The notes beneath the pieces are model-generated. The model saw nothing but the letters and a program-made list of their open reading frames with translations, was not told the origin of the DNA and did not search any database. A DNA stretch of 47,961 bases, from positions 49,821 through 97,781 of the forward strand of contig DDEQ01000049.1 of assembly GCA_002336105.1 (NCBI GenBank). Reading direction: 5' to 3'. This document shows, piece after piece, positions 41,079 through 47,961 of the stretch. Source of the stretch: Chthonomonas sp. UBA1950. Lineage in GTDB: Bacteria > Armatimonadota > Fimbriimonadia > Fimbriimonadales > Fimbriimonadaceae. Numbering within the stretch: position 1 is the stretch's first letter; every line of letters begins with the position of its first letter. The position numbers and the translations under genes were made by a program.

Positions 41079-41957
41079 TTATTGTCCAAGAAAGTTAAGC
41101 GTTACCCCAGTCTGCGCGATGCCGACTGTCGAAATATACAGCACAAAACATGCCAACAAATGGGCATCACCAAGTACAGCAGATTCGGGTTCCTCGGCTT
41201 CTTCGGAACTGAAAATCAGATACAGATATCGGCAAATCGCATACGCCACGATGGGAACCGTTGCGATGAGGAGGGGGTATTGACGAGCGGTCGGACTCTC
41301 GATGGCGTAGACTCCGTAGCTAAGCACCGAGGCAGCAGCCGCAAAAGTGACAAATGAGTTGAGAAGCTGGATTGAGTAGCCCCGCAAACTCTCTCTTTGA
41401 TCACCAGCCCCCTGGTTTTGCAACTCAGCCTTTCGTTTACCAAACCCCAAGAGAAGTGCAAGACAACCGGTGCAAAGCAGAATCCAGCCTGAAATCTTAG
41501 ACTCGGACGCCAGAGCTCCAACAATCACACGCAAAAGAAACCCTGAGGCGATCACGAACACATCGACGACCGGCAGTTGTTTCAAGTACCTGTTGTAAAG
41601 CCCTTGAATTCCCAAATAAAGAAGGCCGATGATATAAGCGCTATTGGGCAGACTAATCTGAAGGGCCAGCCCAAGAACTAAGCAAACCAGAGCGTTAGCC
41701 TTCGCCGTAGCCGGGGTTATTTCCCCGGACGCGATGGGGCGTAGCTTCTTGCGAGGATGCTTACGGTCTCGTTCGACGTCGATCAGGTCGTTGGCAATGT
41801 ATACGCTGGAGCAAATCAGACACATCGAAACGAAGGCGATTAGGCTCTTGAGGGTCGGCTCGGAGTGAACATAACCCTTCGTGAAAATGAGCGCACCAAA
41901 GACGAAAAAGTTCTTGCTGTACTGCTTAACTCGAAGGAGCCGTACCCACTTGAACAT
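41079..41957 (-). CDS. UbiA-family prenyltransferase, DPPR synthase-like
   Basis: The 292-aa membrane protein has nine or so helices, the first Asp-rich motif NDLIDVERD (56-64) and KHPRKKLRPIASGEI after it, then LYNRYLKQLPVVDVFVIASGF-type and GFGKRKAEL motifs, the pattern of decaprenyl-phosphate phosphoribosyltransferase (Rv3806c). It joins PRPP to polyprenyl phosphate at the inner membrane. It is three bases before the DprE2-like gene and first in this operon, so the operon carries the first, second and third steps (only the phosphatase is not seen). Confidence 0.82.
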   Translation of the reverse strand: MFKWVRLLRVKQYSKNFFVFGALIFTKGYVHSEPTLKSLIAFVSMCLICSSVYIANDLIDVERDRKHPRKKLRPIASGEITPATAKANALVCLVLGLALQISLPNSAYIIGLLYLGIQGLYNRYLKQLPVVDVFVIASGFLLRVIVGALASESKISGWILLCTGCLALLLGFGKRKAELQNQGAGDQRESLRGYSIQLLNSFVTFAAAASVLSYGVYAIESPTARQYPLLIATVPIVAYAICRYLYLIFSSEEAEEPESAVLGDAHLLACFVLYISTVGIAQTGVTLNFLGQ

Positions 41958-42118
41958 TTGAAAGCAGATTACCTGTAACCTTATTGGAGTCGGTTAGCTC
42001 CAACAGCAGATGACTGATTCAGACGAGGGGCGCAGCAGGAGAGTAACCTCTTTTTGAAAACTGACTACGTTCATCACCTATAAGGAGTCAAAATCTGAGT
42101 TAAACCGGGGAAGAGTGT

Positions 42119-42249
42119 TCACGCCGTGACTTGGTCTTGAACCGAAGATGCAACCATGGCGAGCGCTACGATAGTGAGCGCAAATCGATTATGCAAAGTT
42201 GCGATAGATTTCGGTGTGTTAGTGGCAAACACGCGTCACAACCTCACTA
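42119..42249 (-). pseudogene. Relic copy of the GH89 signal-peptide region
   Basis: Bases 42123-42249 match 26592-26719 at most positions. From TTG 42196 the frame gives MHNRFALTIVALAMVASSVQ, then DQVTA and TGA at 42119-42121, so it is a signal peptide of 25 residues with a stop right after it. Upstream a one-base deletion and other changes break the frame. The rest of the GH89 gene is absent. The surrounding 41958-42340 stretch otherwise holds no gene that I can support. Confidence 0.8.
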
Positions 42250-42340
42250 AAAACAGTTCTTGTGTAAGCCGAATCGTTGCTTCGCATGGCAATCTCGGCG
42301 CTCAACGAAATGAGCGCCGAAGATGCCGATCTGTCCACCG

Positions 42341-43081
42341 TTAGTTAGTGCGCTTGTGGCCCTCTTTTGCTGTGAGTCTTTTTATGTACTCGATGCATTG
42401 TTCCTCGTAGATCTGAGCAAACTTTGACTTCGGATCATGTTTCCGGTATTCGCTGATGAGGCTTAAAGCCACTCTCGCGTACTCTAACGCTTTATTCGGC
42501 CGCTTTTTAGATGCATAGATGTTGTAGAGGGCTCCCGTCAAACGTAATTGCCACATATTTGGGTGCGCAGACAGGATTCTGCTATTCTCACACACAGGCC
42601 AATCAACCTTAACTTCGGGTGATCCGAACTGATTAATGACCGGCATCATCGATATCCTTACGAGTGTGTCGTTGGGTCTTTCGAAAAGTAGTCTAGTTCC
42701 GAGTTTGTAGTCCTCATTGGTACCCCAATCCGATTCACGGTAAAGAAGGAGGAGTTTTTGCTCTTCATACGTCTGCCCTAGCTTGCAGGCTTTGATTTGG
42801 CTCAAAAGCTGTCGATCATATTTGAACTTTCCCCCATTAAAACATGGATCAACGTACATGCGCAGTAGTGCTGCCCGATAGAGCAAGGTCAGATTGGATG
42901 GTTTCTGAGCCGCATCTTTGTAGGCTTGTTCGGCGCGAGAGAACAACTCTTCTACGTTAGTATCTATTAGAGCATTGAATTCGCGTGCCGCTTGGATGTC
43001 TATAGTTTCAAGAGATGCATTGTGTTGCATATGGGCTTGACTGTTTACGACTAGAGCGAAAGCAATTAAAAGTGACCCCAT
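42341..43081 (-). CDS. Secreted protein of unknown function, partner of the 556-aa protein
   Basis: The 246-aa protein has a short hydrophobic N-terminus (MGSLLIAFALVVNSQAHM) that may be a signal peptide, then helical segments resembling tetratricopeptide-like repeats (e.g. LFSRAEQAYKDAAQKPSNLT, KALEYARVALSLISEYR). No catalytic motif is recognised. Its ATG overlaps the stop of the larger secreted gene as TAATG, which points to stoichiometric production. Codon and A/T use look richer than in neighbouring operons, hinting at acquisition. Confidence 0.6.
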   Translation of the reverse strand: MGSLLIAFALVVNSQAHMQHNASLETIDIQAAREFNALIDTNVEELFSRAEQAYKDAAQKPSNLTLLYRAALLRMYVDPCFNGGKFKYDRQLLSQIKACKLGQTYEEQKLLLLYRESDWGTNEDYKLGTRLLFERPNDTLVRISMMPVINQFGSPEVKVDWPVCENSRILSAHPNMWQLRLTGALYNIYASKKRPNKALEYARVALSLISEYRKHDPKSKFAQIYEEQCIEYIKRLTAKEGHKRTN

Positions 43082-44751
43082 TATGGATTACCCACCTGTC
43101 TAGTTGTCGTCAGTTGAAACCAGTATCGACGAACTGACGCAAACATGTCCTGCGGTGCTTTACTAGGCTCAACGTCTCGACCCTGAAATCCGTCTAGATC
43201 CCAAGTATCATGGATGCTCCACTTCCAGAAAACTTGTGGCCTATAATCGGCTTTCCAGGCAAAGGCATTGAGATTGAAGCCAGTTGGAAAATAAGTTTGC
43301 CAGTCGGCTGGGCTGACTCTTCCCTCACCCGCTGCGGCATCAAAAGCCTCTTGTCCACCAAACGGGAATGGTTGTGTCACATCATCAGGGACCATGGAGG
43401 AGAATGTTATTCCGTACCCAGCTGCAAACATAGCAAGCCCAATGCCTACCGGCCCCTCGATCGCGCCTAGAGGAGCTATTGCAATCGTAAAGACAAAATT
43501 GGCTGCGAAGAGCGCCCAATCTCTTTGTTTAACTACTACATTGTAACTACCATAACCTGCAGGTACCCAGTTGACATTAAAAGGAACTGGAGTCCATGGA
43601 TAAGAGGGATCAAAATCGTAATACCCAGATCCTTCGGCCTCGCCGTTGTATTCAGAGCCTCGATGAAATTCGATTTGATCCTGGCAATTTGCATCTACTC
43701 CATCAGGCCAATGGTAATGAAAACCTATCACCCCGCCCGAATTCAGCGCACCGGGTGTATATGAAATATTATATGAGTTTGGAATAGTATAGTCGTTAGT
43801 GCATGTTGCAGCGGGCGTTTCGTACTCGTTGTTTTTGGGGCGGATATCCCATCCGTATAGATAAGTAGGACAGTCTGATCCAAAGCCTCCTTGATCTGAT
43901 GTCCAGTCATAATGCTCTGAGTCTCCGAATAATTGAAACGCTTCTCCAACAAAGGAAATAATGCTTGGCATTAAGTTTGAAGGATATTTCTGAGTCGTCT
44001 TTTTACCCGTCTCATCGAGTAACACAACCACCTCCTGCTTTTGTAACGGCAACCCAAGATATAGCGTTCCTCCTGACGTTAGGGGACCTGTAACGATTTG
44101 ATCATTAAGGGTCTTAATAGCCTCAGGGTACATGATATTCTTTGTTTGTCCATCCGACAGTGTAACAGGCAACACCATCGTGTTTCCTGTTAGCACTCTC
44201 TTGTAGTTTGTTGGATGTCCGTCTACGCTGATCCTTGCAAACCGAGGATCTAAACTTACAGACAACCCGCAACCTGCACTACACAGGCCGCTTGTGGACG
44301 ATGACGTAGCGTTGAGAAATGCGGTAAAAGTTGCAACTCCGTCCGACACCTTTAGTGACTTCATATGTTGGCCAGATTGGTTTTTTGAAATATTCGTAGC
44401 GACAATAGGGTCTCCGAAAAAGTCATCAACCGAACCCCCTGCGTTGCCGCTTTGAAGTGCAGACGAATAAACAATGATATTCACATACTGGGGAGCAGCA
44501 CCTGAACCTATCCAGGTGAGAACAACCTTGACCTCACCTTGCGTTGCAACCGTTGCATACCCTTTGACCTGTAGTGACATTGCTGTGGGCCAACAGTATG
44601 TCTGAGTGAGCCCGTTCACTATAGAAGTCGTGGTTCCCGAGCGAACATACGTAATATCCCAATTCGAAGGGTTGTACGCTGAGCCCTGGGCAGTGGCTAT
44701 GTGAGGTAATGAGATGAGAATGGCTAGAACAAAGGCAAATCGTTTATCCAT
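43081..44751 (-). CDS. Large secreted protein of unknown function
   Basis: The 556-aa protein starts at ATG 44751 (AAGGAGA about 12 bases upstream), giving a signal peptide MDKRFAFVLAILISLPHIATA with Ala-x-Ala cleavage; an earlier start at 44820 would spoil it. The mature part is beta-rich, with Cys pairs, Gly/Asn/Tyr-rich loops and one hydrophobic helix near the C-terminal third (FVFTIAIAPLGAIEGPVGIGLAMFAAGYG). No family is recognised. It precedes and is coupled to the TPR-like secreted gene. It lies between a relic GH89 copy and IS remnants, so lateral gain is likely. Confidence 0.62.
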   Translation of the reverse strand: MDKRFAFVLAILISLPHIATAQGSAYNPSNWDITYVRSGTTTSIVNGLTQTYCWPTAMSLQVKGYATVATQGEVKVVLTWIGSGAAPQYVNIIVYSSALQSGNAGGSVDDFFGDPIVATNISKNQSGQHMKSLKVSDGVATFTAFLNATSSSTSGLCSAGCGLSVSLDPRFARISVDGHPTNYKRVLTGNTMVLPVTLSDGQTKNIMYPEAIKTLNDQIVTGPLTSGGTLYLGLPLQKQEVVVLLDETGKKTTQKYPSNLMPSIISFVGEAFQLFGDSEHYDWTSDQGGFGSDCPTYLYGWDIRPKNNEYETPAATCTNDYTIPNSYNISYTPGALNSGGVIGFHYHWPDGVDANCQDQIEFHRGSEYNGEAEGSGYYDFDPSYPWTPVPFNVNWVPAGYGSYNVVVKQRDWALFAANFVFTIAIAPLGAIEGPVGIGLAMFAAGYGITFSSMVPDDVTQPFPFGGQEAFDAAAGEGRVSPADWQTYFPTGFNLNAFAWKADYRPQVFWKWSIHDTWDLDGFQGRDVEPSKAPQDMFASVRRYWFQLTTTRQVGNP

Positions 44752-44994
44752 TATTAGTTTAGGTCTCCTTTGAGTGCATAATTTGGATGGTTTGATAATA
44801 AAATCCAAAAAGACACTCAACTAAACAAGCTTAATGGTACGCAAAGTACATAGGCGGGTAATACCTTTGCTTTCCTACTGTTAACTATTGCGTAAAATTG
44901 AGCATAATTCGGACGCTTTGAGGTTTTGCACGGAATAAGGTATTGCTTTTGCTTCGGGTTAAGGAGTGGTTCTCTCTCACTTCTAGTGGGTAGT

Positions 44995-45844
44995 TCATGA
45001 GGACAGTCGTATTCTCTGGATTCCTCTGATGGCTTGCGGAGATAGGTCGAGTTCTCCATGGAGTAGGTAGCTCATGAGGATCACGTGGTTTGGGTTGCCG
45101 CATCCTCTAGCTCTGTTTTTGGTGCTTTGCAGGACGCTGTTGAGTCCTTCGAGGATTCCGTTGGAGACTCGTTCTATGAACCAGGCGAGGAATGTGTTCT
45201 GTCATTTGGAAGATCGTCTCTGCGACCTTTTCGATAGCTTGGATTCCCGATTCAAGCGCGGTATCGAGCCATGCGGCGAGATATTTCTTTGCTCGAGTGC
45301 CGGTAAGGCCAAACATCCGCTGGAAGGCGAGCCTGAGTTGGTACGCTTCTGCGGTTTGAGTGAATGCCTCCTTGGTCATGAGATCGTCCAGTTTGCTTGC
45401 CTGCTTGGGGCTCAACTTGCTGGGGTTATAGAGCCAGAGAAAACGGGTTCCCTTCTCGGTATTTGAGTTGGTTTCTGCTCTTCGCGTTTGATCAACGGCT
45501 CCTGAGAGCAGTTTGACGATATGGAACTTATCCAGCACCACCCGCGCTTTGGCGAAGTGCTCCTTAACGCCAAAGAGAAAAGCCTTGCTCATATCGCAGG
45601 AGAACGTTAGAATCTGGCTCGGCTTTCCGCCATGAACGAGCAGGTCCTGCTTGAACGCCTTCACCGCGCTTGCGGCTTTGCCTTTGGTGGCAAAGAGAAC
45701 TCGTTTTGCATCCAGGTCTACGAATGCCGTGATGTAGTCGTGCCTCTTCTTGCAGGATGTCTCATCGACCCCAACACGGCGAACGCCAGACATATGGGAG
45801 TTTGTTCTTGCCGATTCGACCGATCTTTCCAAAAGACGCCACAA
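44995..45844 (-). mobile_element. Broken ISL3-family transposase gene
   Basis: From 45844 down the frame gives an ISL3 DDE core (RRVGVDETSCKKRHDYITAFVDLDAKRVLFA, SCDMSKAF, VLDKFHIVKLL). Near 45190 the frame breaks; in the next frame the C-terminus WFIERVSNGILEGLNSVLQS then TKNRARGCGNPNHVILMSYL continues and ends RIRLSS with TGA at 44995-44997. The N-terminal third is missing. So it is a frameshifted, 5'-truncated transposase, of a different ISL3 subgroup from the remnants at 21 kb and 27 kb. Confidence 0.85.
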
Positions 45845-45885
45845 AGCCTCATCGCCATGAGCTACCTACTCCTTGGACAGCTTCA
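45845..45885 (+). mobile_element. Scrap of an inverted ISL3 end
   Basis: On the plus strand the bases encode SLIAMSYLLLGQLQAF, matching the transposase end ILMSYLLHGELDLS found on the minus strand 800 bases away. So the deleted 5' side of the transposase is fused to an inverted end piece of a similar IS. A third, weaker CATGA(G/A)CTACC match lies near 44980 on the minus strand. No gene is seen from 45886 to 46102. Confidence 0.6.
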
Positions 45886-46102
45886 AGCCTTCCTAAATAA
45901 CCAGCGAGGAACCGTGCAAATCTTACTGAATTGCTGTTGAAAACGGCACAAGACAACAATGTCCTCTCTTGGATAAGGGCGGTTACTATCAAAGGTATTT
46001 GTCTTTGTCCTATACCGCTTCGCGGTTCTGCCTCGAGCCGTCTAATAGACTTCAACAAGCAACCTCAACATGTAGGAGCATCCCTTTGGCTAGACTCAAA
46101 TC

Positions 46103-46939
46103 ATGTTGCAATCTCTAGTCGCACTCGCGATAGGTCAGGTCACTCAGTATCCGGGTTTTAAGCTTGTCTGGCATGATGAATTCAGTCAGAACGGAAAGCC
46201 AAACAAGCGCGATTGGATTTACGAAGAAGGATTCGTTCGCAACCAAGAGTTACAGCTTTATTCCACAAACAATGTTCGTGTCCAAGACGGATATTTGATC
46301 ATTGAAGGCAGGAAAGAGAAGGTAAAGAATCCCTCTTACGATCCACAGGCACCCAAGAGTGACTGGAAACGGTCACGTGAGTTTGCCGAATACACATCGG
46401 GTTCGATAAAAACGGCATCGAAGCACGTTTGGACCTACGGTCGCTTTGAATGTCGAGGGAAATTCGGGATCACCTCTGGACTCTGGCCAGCGTTTTGGAT
46501 GACTGGCCCAACGCGCCAGTGGCCCGCAAACGGCGAGATAGACATTATGGAGTTCTATCGCAGGACCTATTTGGCGAACGTTGCTTGGGGCTCTTCGAAG
46601 GCGGGAGTAGGGAAGTGGCGTTCAAAAATGACGCCTCTTGCTGAGTTGGCAAAAGCAACCGGTTATGCAAATACAGGTGACTGGGCAGCTGCATTTCATG
46701 TTTATCGAATGGATTGGACCCCGGAGTCTATAAAGCTCTTTGTAGATGATCACCTTCTGAATGAAGTGCCTTTGTCGACGACTGTTAATGAATCACCAGA
46801 TAAAGCGAATCCGTTTTCAGAACCTCACCACCTAATTGTTAACCTCGCAATTGGAATGGCCGGGGGCGATCCAAAAGGAACAGAGTGGCCAAGTCAGTTC
46901 GTGATCGACTGGATTCGAGTCTATGATCAGCGCAGATAG
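46103..46939 (+). CDS. Secreted GH16 beta-glucanase (laminarinase-like)
   Basis: The 278-aa protein has a short hydrophobic N-terminus and the GH16 catalytic motif GEIDIMEF with Glu145, Asp147 and Glu150. WHDEFSQNGKPNKRDWIYEEG and YGRFECRGKFG, and the C-terminal WIRVYDQR, are standard landmarks. It cuts beta-1,3 or beta-1,3/1,4-glucans by the retaining mechanism. It is a single-domain enzyme with no carbohydrate-binding module. With the GH13 and GH89 enzymes it suggests a polysaccharide-degrading life style. The signal peptide is short, so an earlier start cannot be excluded. Confidence 0.9.
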   Translation: MLQSLVALAIGQVTQYPGFKLVWHDEFSQNGKPNKRDWIYEEGFVRNQELQLYSTNNVRVQDGYLIIEGRKEKVKNPSYDPQAPKSDWKRSREFAEYTSGSIKTASKHVWTYGRFECRGKFGITSGLWPAFWMTGPTRQWPANGEIDIMEFYRRTYLANVAWGSSKAGVGKWRSKMTPLAELAKATGYANTGDWAAAFHVYRMDWTPESIKLFVDDHLLNEVPLSTTVNESPDKANPFSEPHHLIVNLAIGMAGGDPKGTEWPSQFVIDWIRVYDQRR

Positions 46940-47024
46940 TTATTAGTCGCAACAGACACGCAAGAAATACATACGTGCAACGCGTATAGAAAGCGGCAGT
47001 TTTCTCAGAATTCTTCACGAAGCC

Positions 47025-47053
47025 TTGACAATCGACCATATGGCTGGTATCAT
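47025..47053 (+). promoter_or_regulatory. Strong sigma-70-like promoter of the 23S rRNA gene
   Basis: TTGACA (47025-47030), 17 bases, then TATCAT (47048-47053): a consensus -35 and a 5/6 -10 at ideal spacing. Predicted start is near 47060, about 170 bases before the mature 23S 5' end. I see no supported coding sequence between 46940 and 47230; the minus-strand reading frames there are weak. Confidence 0.75.
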
Positions 47054-47230
47054 TTTCTCTTGTTGCCGCGACGAACGGAGCGAAAGCGAAGAGAGTCAAG
47101 GTAGCGAAAACGAACATTGAAAGTAGCATATTGGACTTTATCTAGCAAGAAACGCATCGAGCACGACTTGCTTTTCAGTAATGGAAAGTGAGTCTCTAAT
47201 TAAGACAGAAGCTTTTTTAAGTATCGAATA

Positions 47231-47961
<731 letters not shown>

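Noticed and set aside
46839..47129. Minus-strand frame between the GH16 gene and 23S rRNA
   Set aside because: Overlaps the end of the GH16 gene and the rRNA promoter, with no ribosome site or family signal.

Overview
The window looks like a free-living, diderm-type heterotrophic bacterium, most likely Armatimonadota (Fimbriimonadia). This is inferred from the combination of DUF1559-type (H-X9-DG) pilin-like proteins, PEP-CTERM proteins, secreted glycoside hydrolases, short tandem pilins and an LL-diaminopimelate aminotransferase. It was not tested by any search. Start codons are flexible (ATG, GTG, TTG, probably CTG), and genes often overlap as TAATG or NTGA.

Region 1 (1-7090) is an accessory island. 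A minus-strand operon encodes a type III-like restriction/helicase protein, a RhuM-family protein and a DUF5343-like protein that runs off the left edge. Beside it lie a zinc-ribbon membrane protein, a membrane/coiled-coil protein and an XRE-type regulator. An 18-bp palindrome occurs three times around these genes. The right edge carries the 3' half of a tRNA-Pro(CGG), starting at the anticodon loop, which looks like an integration scar.

Region 2 (7091-12633) holds a secreted GH13 enzyme between two PEP-CTERM proteins, an alpha/beta hydrolase and a VIT-family metal transporter.

Region 3 (12797-17074) is a ribosomal protein operon, rpsS-rplV-rpsC-rplP-rpmC-rpsQ-rplN-rplX-rplE. It lacks the usual upstream (S10, L3, L4, L23, L2) and downstream (S14, S8, L6...) genes, closes with a strong terminator, and has two perfect intercistronic hairpins.

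Region 4 (17218-21014) carries a BON-like protein, folC, a dapL-like aminotransferase, a GYF/RDD membrane protein and tRNA-Pro(TGG).

Region 5 (21028-27262) is bounded by two inverted, nearly identical ISL3-type remnants, each beside a tRNA 3' end (Pro on the left, Val on the right). Between them lie a DUF1559 pilin-like protein with a small lipoprotein, a metzincin protease and a GH89 alpha-N-acetylglucosaminidase.

Region 6 (27346-32011) has an M48 protease, a barrel-like protein, two tandem mini-pilins and a mscL-murI-alr operon, the last two supplying D-Glu and D-Ala for peptidoglycan.

Region 7 (32058-41957) is a long minus-strand stretch for the cell envelope. It includes: (a) a four-gene chain whose three junctions all overlap as NTGA (a 57-aa membrane protein absent from ordinary long-ORF lists, a methyltransferase, an alkaline-phosphatase-fold membrane protein and a Tat-type phosphoesterase); (b) an alpha-E/ATP-grasp pair; and (c) a UbiA-SDR-FAD oxidase operon matching DPPR synthase, DprE2 and DprE1 of mycobacterial decaprenyl-phospho-arabinose synthesis.

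Region 8 (42119-47961) contains a relic copy of the GH89 signal-peptide region, two unrecognised secreted proteins, a frameshifted ISL3 transposase, a secreted GH16 glucanase, and the 5' part of a 23S rRNA gene with its own strong promoter and no 16S gene beside it.
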